A stretch of 64,000 nucleotides of DNA from contig CAZNXJ010000002.1 in assembly GCA_964577115.1 (NCBI GenBank), positions 124,001 through 188,000 on the forward strand, in the 5' to 3' direction. This DNA is from CAZNXJ01 sp964577115. GTDB taxonomy: Bacteria > Planctomycetota > Planctomycetia > Pirellulales > Pirellulaceae. Below, piece by piece: positions 35,915 through 45,976 of the stretch. Positions within the stretch are counted from its first letter, which is position 1. The number at the start of each line of letters is the position of its first letter. A program made the translations under genes and the position numbers. A model generated the notes under the pieces. The model searched no databases, was not told where the DNA came from, and saw nothing but the letters and a program-made list of their open reading frames with translations.

Positions 35915-36868
35915 ATGTACTTGGGCATCGAAATTGGCGGTACAAAGCTCCAGTTGGGCATTGGTGACGGGGCCGACGCGCGCCTGATTGCGCAGCACCG
36001 CGCCGACATCCGGATTGCAGATGGCGCCTCCGGCATCCGGCGGCAACTCGTCGAAGCGGTCCCCCGGCTGCTCGCCAAGCACCCCGTGCAGCGGATCGGT
36101 ATTGGCTTTGGCGGGCCCGTGCAGGACGGCCGCACGCTGAAGAGCCACCAGGTCGCTGGCTGGGACGATTTTCCACTTGCCGAATGGTGCCGCGAGCAGT
36201 TCGGCCTCCCGGCAACCGTGGGCAATGATTGCGATGTGGCGTCGCTGGCCGAGGCTCGGCTGGGAGCCGGCCGCGGCAAGCACACGGTGTTCTACGTCAC
36301 CGTCGGAACGGGTGTGGGCGGCGGTCTCGTTATTGGTCAGCGGCTGCACGGCGCCGGGCGACCTGCGGTGGCTGAGATCGGGCACCTGCGTCCGGGGCCC
36401 GGCGCGAGCGATCCCGGTGACACGGTCGAACGAGTAGCGAGCGGCCTAGGGATTGCCGCGACCGCGCGCGAGCGGCTGCGGGAAACTCCGGAGAATGATG
36501 CGCAGCGCGCCGAGCTGCTGGCGGCGTGCGGCGGCGACATCGAGCGTTTGACTGCGCAGATGCTTGCTCAGCTCCTCCCTGCCGGTAACGCGATGGCACG
36601 AGAAGCGTTCGAGCGGGCAACGAGTACGCTGGGCTGGGCCATCGCCCAGATGCTGACGCTCGTTGCCGCCGACGTCGTCGTGGTTGGCGGCGGCGTATCG
36701 CTTGTCGACGAAGCGTATTTCTGGGAACCCCTGCGGCGTTCGGTCGAGCAATATGTGTTTCCACCGCTGCGCGGCAGCTACGCGCTCGTGCCCGCCGCCC
36801 TCGGCGAATGGGTCGTGGTGCACGGCGCGCTGTGCCTGGCGGCCGAGCAGGCCTCGGCCAACGAATGA
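35915..36868 (+). CDS. ROK-family sugar kinase without the zinc cysteine motif
   Basis: A 317-residue kinase of the hexokinase/ROK fold. The ATP-binding start is GIEIGGTKLQLGIGDG, the catalytic region GNDCDVASLAEARLGAGRG contains the catalytic aspartate, and YVTVGTGVGGGLVIG is the second nucleotide block; GGGVSLVDE closes it. Where classical ROK proteins have a Cys-rich zinc loop after the EIGH-type motif, this one reads AEIGHLRPGPGASDPGDTVERV, with no cysteines. It follows the GmhA-like gene with an 8-base gap and begins at an ATG whose upstream AGGAGG-like sequence overlaps the previous coding end. The substrate is unknown. Confidence 0.85.
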   Translation: MYLGIEIGGTKLQLGIGDGADARLIAQHRADIRIADGASGIRRQLVEAVPRLLAKHPVQRIGIGFGGPVQDGRTLKSHQVAGWDDFPLAEWCREQFGLPATVGNDCDVASLAEARLGAGRGKHTVFYVTVGTGVGGGLVIGQRLHGAGRPAVAEIGHLRPGPGASDPGDTVERVASGLGIAATARERLRETPENDAQRAELLAACGGDIERLTAQMLAQLLPAGNAMAREAFERATSTLGWAIAQMLTLVAADVVVVGGGVSLVDEAYFWEPLRRSVEQYVFPPLRGSYALVPAALGEWVVVHGALCLAAEQASANE

Positions 36869-36922
36869 GGCGGGCCGGGCAGGGGAGTCCACGGGACGCG
36901 ATCGCTACCTCGTGGCGCCGAG

Positions 36923-37315
36923 TTATTCTGTATCGCCCGCGTCCGTACTCGCCTCGCGCTCGAGCCGCGCGCGGACTTCGGGTAGCGGATAGTCGAGGAG
37001 CGAGACTTCGTCGCGGCTGGCTAGCTCGCGCAGCCGGAGCCAGCCGCGCGTGACGAGTCGCTCGCGCGCCTTGACGAATTGCGGGTCGAGCTTCCGCTTG
37101 TCGAAGTCACCTTCGAGCCACACGGGTTCGAATCGATCATCGACGATGAACTGCGCGAGCGCTGGGTTGCAGCGAATGTGCCGCTCGCGCGTCGTATGCA
37201 GCGTTTCGGGGTCGAGCATCCCGATGACGTACCGCAGGTACAGATCACTATCCCAAAGCTCGGCGACGTCCTTGCCACACACTTCACAGAGATAGCCTTC
37301 GTCACACTTCGCCAT
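36923..37315 (-). CDS. Small conserved Cys-containing protein of unknown function
   Basis: A 130-residue soluble protein. The N-terminus has C4, C10 and C13 (CDEGYLCEVCGKD) and a further C49 after RERHIR, which may bind zinc. The rest is helical, with DPETLHTTRERHIRCNPALAQFI and WLEGDFDKRKLDPQFV blocks that look like a conserved, lineage-specific family. It begins 20 bases after the dapB stop, so it is probably the second gene of a dapB operon. No function can be given. Confidence 0.7.
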   Translation of the reverse strand: MAKCDEGYLCEVCGKDVAELWDSDLYLRYVIGMLDPETLHTTRERHIRCNPALAQFIVDDRFEPVWLEGDFDKRKLDPQFVKARERLVTRGWLRLRELASRDEVSLLDYPLPEVRARLEREASTDAGDTE

Positions 37316-37335
37316 GGGTTTTGCACGGCGGCCGA

Positions 37336-38139
37336 TCAGCCGCCACTCATCAGCACATCATGCATCGTGTACAGGCCGGGAGCCTGGCGAGCAACGAACT
37401 TGGCGGCTTCGAGCGCGCCGAGCGCGTAGCAGTCGCGGTTGGTCGCGCGCACGGTCAGTTCGATCGTTTCGCCGAGCATCCCGAAGACGATGGTGTGTTC
37501 CCCCGGGTTGTCTCCAACGCGCAGGGCGTGGTAACCGATCTCATCGGCAGGCCGCTTGCCAGTCAAGCCTTCACGCCCATGCACGTGTCGCGTCTGTCCC
37601 ATCGCCTCGGCGATGATTTCGCCGAACTTCAGCGCGGTGCCGCTCGGCGCATCCTCCTTGTAGCGATGGTGCCGTTCGATGATCTCGACGTCGGCGCTCG
37701 TACCAAGCTGGTTGAGCGTCCGGGCAGCGTTTTCGGCGAGCTGCATTGTCAGGTTCACCGCGAGGCTCATGTTGGGGGCCCAGACGAGCGGGATTTCGTT
37801 CGCTAGCTCGTGGAGCTGTTGTTTCAGCTCGTCGGACAGACCGGTCGTCGCCATAACCAGCGGCAGCTTGCGTGCCCGAGCCAGTTCGGTCGCCGCAGCC
37901 GCGCCGGCAGGCGTGGAGAAATCGATCAAGGCTGCCGGGCGCGCGTCTTCGGCCAGCTGAGCGGTGAGCTTGATGCCCAGTGGGCCGGCACCCGCCACAA
38001 CCCCAGCGTCCTCGCCGAGCACTGGGCAGTTGGGAGATTCGAGCGCGGCGACGATACGCAGGCTCGTATCGGCAGCGCCCAGCGCGATCAGCCGTTTGCC
38101 CATCCGCCCGGCAGCTCCATGGATGACCACGTCCGTCAT
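37336..38139 (-). CDS. dapB: 4-Hydroxy-tetrahydrodipicolinate reductase
   Basis: An NAD(P)H-dependent reductase in lysine and meso-diaminopimelate synthesis. The 267-residue protein starts MTDVVIHGAAGRMGKRLIAL with the Rossmann motif and has the catalytic/substrate block ERHHRYKEDAPSGTA (H157, H158, K161, S166-G167-T168). ALIDFSTPAGA and VMATTGLSDE are the expected intermediate blocks. The start ATG at 38139 matches the family; the frame is open upstream. The lysine riboswitch consensus was not seen, and the upstream neighbour on the minus strand (thrC) ends 135 bases before it. Confidence 0.95.
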   Translation of the reverse strand: MTDVVIHGAAGRMGKRLIALGAADTSLRIVAALESPNCPVLGEDAGVVAGAGPLGIKLTAQLAEDARPAALIDFSTPAGAAAATELARARKLPLVMATTGLSDELKQQLHELANEIPLVWAPNMSLAVNLTMQLAENAARTLNQLGTSADVEIIERHHRYKEDAPSGTALKFGEIIAEAMGQTRHVHGREGLTGKRPADEIGYHALRVGDNPGEHTIVFGMLGETIELTVRATNRDCYALGALEAAKFVARQAPGLYTMHDVLMSGG

Positions 38140-38274
38140 AATCTTTGAGTCCTTCGTCTCTGCGGCTCTCGTTACGTTGTACAACATCAACACGCTTGGG
38201 TGCGGCGCGCTACTGCTGCTGGTCCGCGCGGCCGACCGATCGCGTGCCGCTGCGTCGGCGGAAGCGCGGCGCCA

Positions 38275-39675
<1,401 letters not shown>

Positions 39676-40078
39676 GGTGAATGGACCAATCGCAATGAAT
39701 CGGGGCGGGTCGAGCAGCGGCGCGAAGCCCTAAAACGCGCCGGGCTCAGTCTATTCGACGGCCGACGAACCATCAATGGGAGCGGGTCCAGGTCAGCTCA
39801 GGCGAAGTCTGAAGAACGGCCGCTCAGCGCCCCCCCGCGTCCGCCGCCTCCGAGGACCGAAGCGTAGAGGGCGCTGGTCCGGGGTTCGAATTAGCGAGCT
39901 CACCACGACGCAATACACCCAGCACGCGCTCCGGCAATTTGACTTGCCCACGCGCGGTGTTTACAATGGACAGGCTATACCGAGCCGACCCAAAACGTAG
40001 GTCGTGCTGCGCCATGGGATTAGAGTTAATCAATCCCCGGTCAGCTCGACGGTGAGTCCGATTCCCTGGAGCCTCTCG
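39676..40078. other. Divergent intergenic region between thrC and traR-like gene
   Basis: No gene is supported in this 403-base gap. It contains the well-defined promoter at 39939-39967. A weak minus-strand promoter for thrC is expected here but not identified. Confidence 0.45.
39939..39967 (+). promoter_or_regulatory. Strong housekeeping promoter for traR-like / lspA operon
   Basis: TTGACT (39939-39944), a 17-base spacer and TACAAT (39962-39967) are the best -35/-10 pair in the window, giving a leader of about 105 bases before the 40079 gene. Confidence 0.8.
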
Positions 40079-40450
40079 ATGAAGAAGTCCGAAATGAAGC
40101 CATACAAGGAACGCCTGCTTGCACTTCGCGCGCGGCTACGCGGCGACGTCTCGGCGATGGCACGAGCGGCTCTGAACAAGACGCGCACGGAATCGAGCGG
40201 CGACCTGTCGAGCATGCCCATCCATATGGCCGATCTAGGCAGCGACAATTACGAACAAGAGTTTACGCTTTCTTTAATGGAAAGCGAAGAGGAGACGCTC
40301 GAGCAAATCGAAGCTGCTCTTGAGCGAATCGAAGAAGGCGACTATGGTCACTGCCTGGAATGCGAAGGGCGCATTCCCAAGGCTCGACTGAACGCCATTC
40401 CCTACACGCCGCATTGTGTCAAGTGTGCCAGCAAACTTGAACGAGCTTAG
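40079..40450 (+). CDS. DksA/TraR-type zinc-finger protein
   Basis: A 123-residue protein with a long helical hairpin (about 1-85) and a C4 zinc finger C92-LE-C95 ... C113-VK-C116, the layout of DksA/TraR regulators that insert into the RNA polymerase secondary channel. The motif HMADLGSDNYEQE is typical of the DksA-like group present in many non-proteobacteria (YteA/YocK type). TGGAG 7-8 bases before the ATG supports the start. It overlaps lspA by 35 bases, an unusually long overlap. Binding to polymerase is inferred from the family. Confidence 0.9.
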   Translation: MKKSEMKPYKERLLALRARLRGDVSAMARAALNKTRTESSGDLSSMPIHMADLGSDNYEQEFTLSLMESEEETLEQIEAALERIEEGDYGHCLECEGRIPKARLNAIPYTPHCVKCASKLERA

Positions 40451-41006
40451 CGCGGGTGCCGCCCCTGCGGCGATCTGGCGCTATGCGGTGTTCGGCAGCC
40501 TGGCGATCGGCGGTTGTCTCGTCGATCTGCTGACGAAGTACTGGGTCTTCCAGTGGCGGGGCATGCCGCGGCCGAACAACGAGTGGTGGATCTGGGAAGG
40601 CTATATCGGTATCGAGACGACGCTCAATCCGGGCGCGCTCTTCGGCGCCGGGGCCGGCTTTGGCGGGCTCTTCGCCTTGCTCTCGATCATCGCCGCGATC
40701 GGGATACTCGTTTGGGTGTTCGTGTACCAAGCGGTGCGCGACCTGCTACTAACGTTCGCGCTGGGGATGATCGAAGGCGGTATTCTTGGCAATCTCTACG
40801 ACCGGCTCGGTCTCTGGCAGGTCCCTGGTGCACCGGGGCAGTTCCGTAGTGAAGTGCGCGATTGGATTCTGCTCCGCTACGGCTCGTTCACCTGGCCGAA
40901 CTTCAACATCGCCGACTGCCTGCTGGTCACGGGTGCCGCCCTATTAATGTGGCACGCCTTCCGACTGCCGGACGACGCCAAGTCCGCACCGGCGGAAGCG
41001 GCCTGA
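40416..41006 (+). CDS. lspA: Lipoprotein signal peptidase (signal peptidase II)
   Basis: A 196-residue, four-helix inner-membrane aspartic peptidase that removes signal peptides from lipoproteins. Catalytic aspartates lie in GNLYDR (D129) and FNIAD (D167), the two LspA signatures, with TTLNPGALFG as the extracellular conserved loop. The GTG at 40416 lies inside the end of the DksA-like gene; a GTG at 40425 is an alternative and would shorten the overlap. The protein has an insert (about 130-160) between the second and third conserved parts, longer than in E. coli. A lipoprotein with lipobox is coded at 57108. Confidence 0.9.
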   Translation: MSSVPANLNELSAGAAPAAIWRYAVFGSLAIGGCLVDLLTKYWVFQWRGMPRPNNEWWIWEGYIGIETTLNPGALFGAGAGFGGLFALLSIIAAIGILVWVFVYQAVRDLLLTFALGMIEGGILGNLYDRLGLWQVPGAPGQFRSEVRDWILLRYGSFTWPNFNIADCLLVTGAALLMWHAFRLPDDAKSAPAEAA

Positions 41007-41181
41007 GGCTCGGCACGCCTTTCACGCCCGCCCTAGGCCCCGACGCTCGCCACGGGTACCATGCATCGCGAGCCGCGGAACGTGTGTGTCGCTGCGCGGC
41101 CTGAAACTGGTTACTGCTTCGGCCGCGCGCATCCGTAGGGTTCACGGCGCGTCGCGGTCACGCACCCAAGGGGGTACCGCT

Positions 41182-41997
41182 ATGAACCAGCCTCCTCCAT
41201 CGGAACTCACGGCCCGCCTTGAAGCGGCGCGCGACATGGCGCTGGCTGCCGGTGAGGTGACGCTGAACTATTTTCAGAAGGGAAATTTCTCCGTCGAGCG
41301 GAAAGCGGATCGCTCGCCCGTCACCATCGCCGACCGCGAAGCGGAATCGCTGCTGCGCAAACGCATCGAACAGCAATTTCCTGAGGATGCGATCGTCGGC
41401 GAGGAATTGGGGGAGTCGTCGGGTACGAGCGGCTATCGCTGGATTCTTGATCCAATCGACGGAACCAAGTCGTTCATCTTCGGCGTACCGCTCTACGGAA
41501 CCATGGTCGGCATCGAGTTCCAGCAGCGCAGTGTCGCCGGCGTCATCTATATTCCGGGGCTGCGCGAGTGTGTGTATGCCGCGGTGGGCAGTGGCTGCTG
41601 GCATCAGCGCAATGGCGGAGAACCCGTTCCGGCGCGCGTCTCGGCGACCGAACGGCTCGACGACGGCCTGTTCGTGACGTCGCAGGTCGATAGCTTTACC
41701 AAACGGGGTGCGGCGGAGGCGTTTGCCGAGCTCCAGGGACAGGCGTACGTAACGCGCACGTGGGGCGACTGCTATGGCTACCTGCTCGTGGCGACCGGCC
41801 GCGCCGAGGTGATGGTCGATCCTGAGATGAGCGTCTGGGATGCTGCCGCCGTGCAGCCGATCCTCGAAGAAGCGGGCGGCACATTTACAGATTGGCAGGG
41901 CCGCCGCACGATCTACTCGGGCGAAGGCGTCGGTACCAACGGCAAAGTGCTGAACGATGTGCTGGCGACTACGGGGCGCTTTGCAAAGCCTGTTTGA
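41182..41997 (+). CDS. Inositol monophosphatase-family phosphatase, HisN-like
   Basis: A 271-residue Mg-dependent phosphatase. Active-site blocks are GEELGES (E74, E75), WILDPIDGTKSF (D90, D93, G94-T95) and SVWDAAAVQPILEEAGG with the last metal aspartate. The insert-free length and the TKSFIFGVPLYGTMVG block match histidinol-phosphate phosphatase HisN of actinobacteria and planctomycetes more than SuhB or CysQ. With hisD in the window this suggests histidine synthesis, but substrate specificity in this family cannot be read from sequence. AAGGGGG precedes the ATG. The 3' end overlaps the convergent gene by 29 bases. Confidence 0.86.
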   Translation: MNQPPPSELTARLEAARDMALAAGEVTLNYFQKGNFSVERKADRSPVTIADREAESLLRKRIEQQFPEDAIVGEELGESSGTSGYRWILDPIDGTKSFIFGVPLYGTMVGIEFQQRSVAGVIYIPGLRECVYAAVGSGCWHQRNGGEPVPARVSATERLDDGLFVTSQVDSFTKRGAAEAFAELQGQAYVTRTWGDCYGYLLVATGRAEVMVDPEMSVWDAAAVQPILEEAGGTFTDWQGRRTIYSGEGVGTNGKVLNDVLATTGRFAKPV

Positions 41998-43324
41998 TCA
42001 CGTTCTCGAGTTCGACCAGTCCCTGGTTGCTGTCGACTTCGTAGTTGCCCGCGCTGTAGTGCAGCACACGCCCGTCATGGCCGACGGCCACAAATAACGG
42101 AAGCTTCGCGTCGGCCACCCGCGGGTCGCCGAGTTGCCGCAGTAGCGTGCTCTTGTCGATGTACAACGAGTACGACAGGTTCATGAACTTGGCGAAGCGG
42201 CGTGCGCTGAGGATCGCCTGCCGCGTGTCGAGGGCGCGTTCCGTGTTCTGGTTAACGACGACGCCGATGACGCGGACGCCCTTTTCGTTGTACTTCCGCT
42301 GTAGGTAATCCAAGTAGCCGACCTGGCCGTAGGGTTCGCGCAGCGGCGCGTCCTGGTAATCCCAGAAATGCAGCACCGTGATACGGTTGTTCAGCTCGTC
42401 CCGTGCGAGCGACTTGCCGCTCACCGGTTCGAACTCGAAGTCGGGTAGCGCCATACCAACGGCTTTTTTTCGTAGAGCCTCCAGCGCGCCGGCGCGACCC
42501 CGTTCTTCACGCGTCTCGTCGATGGCGGCTCGGAGAACTTCCGCGGCACCGGGCGTGGTCACGCGGTCGGCCAGCTCGGGCAGCTTCGAGCGGAGGCTGG
42601 CGAGCTGGTTGTCGTTCCAGCGGCGTTCGACTTGGCGCGGTACGAGTTGGAGGGCGTCGCGCACCGCGATCAGCGACGCGAACTGCTCCTGGGCGGCGCG
42701 GGCTGCGTCGCCGTCGAGCGTCTGGCGCTCGGCGATCTCATATTGCAGTTCGTATTTCTGACCTTGGCCGAGGAAAACGCGTTCTTGCGCCTCGATCACC
42801 AGCCCTCCGGCTTCGTCCACGAGGATCGAACGCTTCTCGCCGAAATTGTTGCGTACGACGACGCGCCACGCGCCGCTTGCGCCGTTCTCCGCGGGGCCAG
42901 CGACTTCGTGTTGCAGTCCTTCATGTTCCCAGCGCACGCCGGCGGCCCACGGTTCGGCGGGCCGCGTGCTGACGAGCAGGATCGGCACGATCCCACTGAT
43001 TTCACCGTCTTCGTAGCGCAGCGCCGGCCCGCTTTCGCTCGACGTCCGGCCCTGCTCGTCCCAGTTCAACTGCCCGATCCGATCGACCCAGCTCCAGCCC
43101 ACCGTTCCCGATTCGGCAAGGGCCCAGAAAAGGCGGCGGTCTTCGGCGCCGCTCGTGACCAGATGCAGCGTGAATTGCTTGTCGGCAACGCCGTCGCGCG
43201 TCGCTCGCAATTCGCCGCGATAGGTCAGCAGTTCCGCGGCACGGGCCGAGCGGTCAGCCGTGCTGGTCGGCAGGAATGAGGCAACCAGCACAAGCGGCAG
43301 CATCCAGGAGCAGCGGGAAAGCAT
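41969..43324 (-). CDS. Exported protein with C-terminal redoxin domain lacking the CxxC
   Basis: The 451-residue protein has a signal peptide (about 1-29), a beta-rich N-terminal domain (about 30-230), a helical linker and a thioredoxin-like C-terminal domain (about 300-451, starting AVGMALPDFEFEPVSGKSL). In place of the WxxxCxPC redox motif it reads HFWDYQDAPLREP, without any cysteine, so it cannot do thiol redox chemistry. DAKLPLFVAVGHDGRVLH with the cis-Pro is kept. It appears to be a monocistronic gene; 3' overlap with the HisN-like gene is 29 bases. The N-terminal domain is unfamiliar to me. Confidence 0.78.
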   Translation of the reverse strand: MLSRCSWMLPLVLVASFLPTSTADRSARAAELLTYRGELRATRDGVADKQFTLHLVTSGAEDRRLFWALAESGTVGWSWVDRIGQLNWDEQGRTSSESGPALRYEDGEISGIVPILLVSTRPAEPWAAGVRWEHEGLQHEVAGPAENGASGAWRVVVRNNFGEKRSILVDEAGGLVIEAQERVFLGQGQKYELQYEIAERQTLDGDAARAAQEQFASLIAVRDALQLVPRQVERRWNDNQLASLRSKLPELADRVTTPGAAEVLRAAIDETREERGRAGALEALRKKAVGMALPDFEFEPVSGKSLARDELNNRITVLHFWDYQDAPLREPYGQVGYLDYLQRKYNEKGVRVIGVVVNQNTERALDTRQAILSARRFAKFMNLSYSLYIDKSTLLRQLGDPRVADAKLPLFVAVGHDGRVLHYSAGNYEVDSNQGLVELENVIKQALQSAP

Positions 43325-43456
43325 CGAGGCAGCCTTTCCTTGAGAGAAAACAGTAGGATCACCCGGGAACGGGTGGGGGATTTTGGGCGGCGATTCGAGC
43401 CGCTCATTGTAACTGGCGCGGCAGCCGCTCGCGACGGGCTCCGAGGAGAAGCGGCG

Positions 43457-43484
43457 TTGCGACGAGATAGTGAAACGCTATACT
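43457..43484 (+). promoter_or_regulatory. Promoter of rpmB
   Basis: TTGCGA (43457-43462), a 16-base spacer and TATACT (43479-43484) match the housekeeping consensus well. The transcript would begin near 43491, about 125 bases before the ribosomal protein start. Confidence 0.65.
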
Positions 43485-43615
43485 GCGAGTTTCGGCACGT
43501 CGGAGAATCGTCCGCCCGGCAGTCCGCCCGCGCGGCTCGGTCGCGAGAAGCGACGAGCGAGCGGTGGTTTATCGTGCGCGGCGGAAGTATACGGTGGTGG
43601 AATCGAGGCAATCCC

Positions 43616-43888
43616 ATGGCTCAGAAATGTGAAGTCTGCGGCAAGTCCGCGCAGATGGGCAATCAGGTCGAAATTCGCGGTAAAGCCAAGTACCTGGGCG
43701 GCGTCGGTACGAAGATCACCGGCATCTCACGCCGCAAGTTTCGGCCCAATCTGCAACGCGTCAAAGTGACGACTCCCAAGGGCGGATCCAAGACCGCGCG
43801 CGTGTGCACACAGTGCATTCGCAGCGGGGCGGTGCGGAAAGTGGTCCGCCAGCGCCCGTTCTCGATGGGGGCTCAGCAGAAGTCCTAA
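43616..43888 (+). CDS. rpmB: 50S ribosomal protein L28
   Basis: A 90-residue ribosomal protein of the zinc-binding (C+) kind: C5, C8 (KCEVCGK) and C64, C67 (RVCTQCIRSG). GNQVEIRGKAKYLGGVGTK and RRKFRPNLQRVKV are the expected RNA-binding blocks. The start ATG at 43616 has a GAGG upstream; the frame is open further upstream without support. It is divergent from the redoxin-like gene and followed by gatC after 128 bases. Confidence 0.96.
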   Translation: MAQKCEVCGKSAQMGNQVEIRGKAKYLGGVGTKITGISRRKFRPNLQRVKVTTPKGGSKTARVCTQCIRSGAVRKVVRQRPFSMGAQQKS

Positions 43889-44016
43889 CGCAACTTAATG
43901 CGCCGTCGCTGCCCGTTTGCGCCGCGCCTACGCTCGCTAACGCGCCGGCCTCGCCGCAGCGCATCTGTGGGCGCCAGTGGATTCCATCACCCCCATTGAT
44001 TCGGAGCATTCTCGCC

Positions 44017-44301
44017 GTGGATCTTGGTCGGGACGCCGTGGCACAGGTCGCCGAGCTCGCTCGGCTCCGACTGGACGAGCAGCAGCTCGAACGGCTCACC
44101 GTCGACCTTGCGGGGATTGTGCATTTTCTGGAACAGCTCGACGAACTGGATACAGAGGGCGTCGAGCCGCTGGCCAGTGCGTTGGACGTGGCCGGTCCGC
44201 TGGCCGACGATATCCCGGCGGAATCGCTCCCGCGCGAGGCGGCGCTCGCCAACGCGCCTAAGCATGATGGCGAATGCTTCCGCGTGCCCGCGGTGCTCTA
44301 A
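44017..44301 (+). CDS. gatC: Asp/Glu-tRNA amidotransferase subunit C
   Basis: A 94-residue subunit that holds GatA and GatB together in the GatCAB enzyme. The pattern VAQVAELARLRLDEQQLERL, then LEQLDELDTEGVEPLASALDVAGPLADD and the C-terminal FRVPAVL is standard for GatC. I chose the GTG at 44017 (coding VDLGRDAV), with a GGAG about 10 bases upstream. The gene begins the order gatC-gatA-gatB, which supports the indirect route to Asn-tRNA and/or Gln-tRNA in this organism. Confidence 0.92.
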   Translation: MDLGRDAVAQVAELARLRLDEQQLERLTVDLAGIVHFLEQLDELDTEGVEPLASALDVAGPLADDIPAESLPREAALANAPKHDGECFRVPAVL

Positions 44302-44370
44302 GGATTCGCAGTCGGTGCGGCGAGTTCGCACATCGCGACGCCGCGCGAAGCGGTCGCGGCGGACCCGTCT

Positions 44371-44419
44371 GTGCCTTGCTGGAAAAGCGCCTTGCTGCCA
44401 TAGCGATAGCGCCTTGCTG
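44371..44419. repeat. Three short direct repeats between gatC and gatA
   Basis: The word GCCTTGCTG occurs three times (from 44373, 44389 and 44411), two of them as GCGCCTTGCTG, separated by 16 and 22 bases, just before the gatA Shine-Dalgarno. It may be a small tandem duplication. No function is suggested by the sequence. Confidence 0.5.
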
Positions 44420-44434
44420 GAGAAGTGAGAGCCG

Positions 44435-45976
44435 ATGAGTCTCCTGGACTTGACCGCATCCGAAGCGCTGAGCCGGCTCGAGTCCGGGGCGATCTCGTCC
44501 GTCGAACTGACGCAGGCTTGTTTGGACGCGATCGAACGCACGGACGAGCGCGTGGGCGCGCTGTTGCTGCGGATGCCCGAACAAGCGCTTGAGGTGGCGC
44601 GCGACATTGATCGCCGCCGAGCTCAAGGCGAGCCGCTCGGCGCGCTCGCCGGGCTCCCTGTCGTCGTCAAGGACGTCTTCTGCACCCGGATCGGCCCCAC
44701 CACGTGCGGCTCAAAAATCCTCGCCCAGTTTCACGCTCCGTACGACGCGACGGTGGTCGAACGGCTGCGAGCGGCCAATGCGGTGCTGATTGGCAAGACG
44801 AACTTGGACGAGTTCGCCATGGGCAGCACGACGGAGAACTCGGCCTTTCAGCTCACACGCAACCCGTGGGATCTTAGCCGCGTGCCGGGCGGGTCGAGCG
44901 GCGGGGCGGCCGCGGCGGTCGCCGCGCGGCAGGTCGCGCTCTCGGTCGGTACCGACACCGGAGGCTCGATTCGGCAACCCGCCGCGTTCTGCGGCGTCGT
45001 CGGACTCAAACCTACCTACGGGCGCGTCAGCCGATACGGGCTCGTGGCGTTTGCAAGCAGCTTGGACCAGGCCGGTCCGCTCACACGGACGGCCGAAGAC
45101 GCGGCGCGGCTCCTCCAGGCACTCGCCGGCCACGACCCGCGCGACTCGACCTCGGCCCCTGTGCCTGTGCCCGATTATCTGACCGCGATTCGCCAGCCGC
45201 TCACGAACCTCCGCATCGGACTGGTCCAGGAACATTTTGGCGAAGGGCTCGCGCCCGAGGTGGAACGGGCCGTACGCGAGGCCGTCGCGACACTGAAGTC
45301 GCTTGGCGCGGAGATCCGCGACGTGTCGCTACCGCATAGCAAGTACGGGGTGGCGGCCTATTACGTGATCGCACCCTGCGAAGCGTCCAGCAATCTGGCT
45401 CGCTATGACGGAGCCCATTACGGTTATCGCACCGACGAACCGTCGATGCTGGCCGAGCTGGCCGCCGAGCGGAAGCAGCTGGAGGCCCAAGGCGGGACGG
45501 CTGCGGAACGACTCGAATCGCCGCTCGTACGCATGTACCAGCGTACGCGGACCGAGGGCTTGGGGCTCGAAGTGAAACGCCGAATCATGCTCGGCACCTT
45601 CGCGCTCAGCGCCGGCTATCAGAACCGTTATTACGTCAAGGCACTCAAGGTCCGGCGATTGATTCGCGAAGATTACGACAAAGTTTTTCAGTCGGTGGAT
45701 GTGGTGTTGGGCCCGACGACGCCGAGCTGTGCGTACGCACTGGGCGAGAAAACGGGCGACCCGCTATCGATGTACCTCGGCGACCTCTACACCGTCGGAG
45801 CCAATCTGGCGGGTCTGCCGGCAATTTCAATTCCGTGCGGGTTCGATTCCGCCGGTCTGCCGATCGGGTTGCAATTGCAAGGGCCGGCGTTTTCGGAGGA
45901 GCGACTGCTCCAGGTTGCACACGGGTTTCAGTCGGCGACCGACTGGCACACGCGGAGGCCGCCGCAGCATGGATAA
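44435..45976 (+). CDS. gatA: Asp/Glu-tRNA amidotransferase subunit A
   Basis: A 513-residue amidase that frees ammonia from glutamine for GatB. The amidase-signature triad is visible: lysine K79 in VVVKDVF, cis-serine S154 in PGGSSGG, and the nucleophile S178 in GTDTGGSIRQP. Length and C-terminal LAGLPAISIPCGFD block match the family. GGAG stands 13 bases upstream of the ATG. Its end overlaps the start of gatB by 8 bases (ATGGATAA), so the two subunits are translated in a coupled way and in equal amounts. Confidence 0.97.
   Translation: MSLLDLTASEALSRLESGAISSVELTQACLDAIERTDERVGALLLRMPEQALEVARDIDRRRAQGEPLGALAGLPVVVKDVFCTRIGPTTCGSKILAQFHAPYDATVVERLRAANAVLIGKTNLDEFAMGSTTENSAFQLTRNPWDLSRVPGGSSGGAAAAVAARQVALSVGTDTGGSIRQPAAFCGVVGLKPTYGRVSRYGLVAFASSLDQAGPLTRTAEDAARLLQALAGHDPRDSTSAPVPVPDYLTAIRQPLTNLRIGLVQEHFGEGLAPEVERAVREAVATLKSLGAEIRDVSLPHSKYGVAAYYVIAPCEASSNLARYDGAHYGYRTDEPSMLAELAAERKQLEAQGGTAAERLESPLVRMYQRTRTEGLGLEVKRRIMLGTFALSAGYQNRYYVKALKVRRLIREDYDKVFQSVDVVLGPTTPSCAYALGEKTGDPLSMYLGDLYTVGANLAGLPAISIPCGFDSAGLPIGLQLQGPAFSEERLLQVAHGFQSATDWHTRRPPQHG

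Noticed and set aside
39889..39905. GGGGTTCGAATTAGC as T-arm of a tRNA
   Set aside because: The five-base stem does not close and no acceptor stem or D-arm is present at the right distances.
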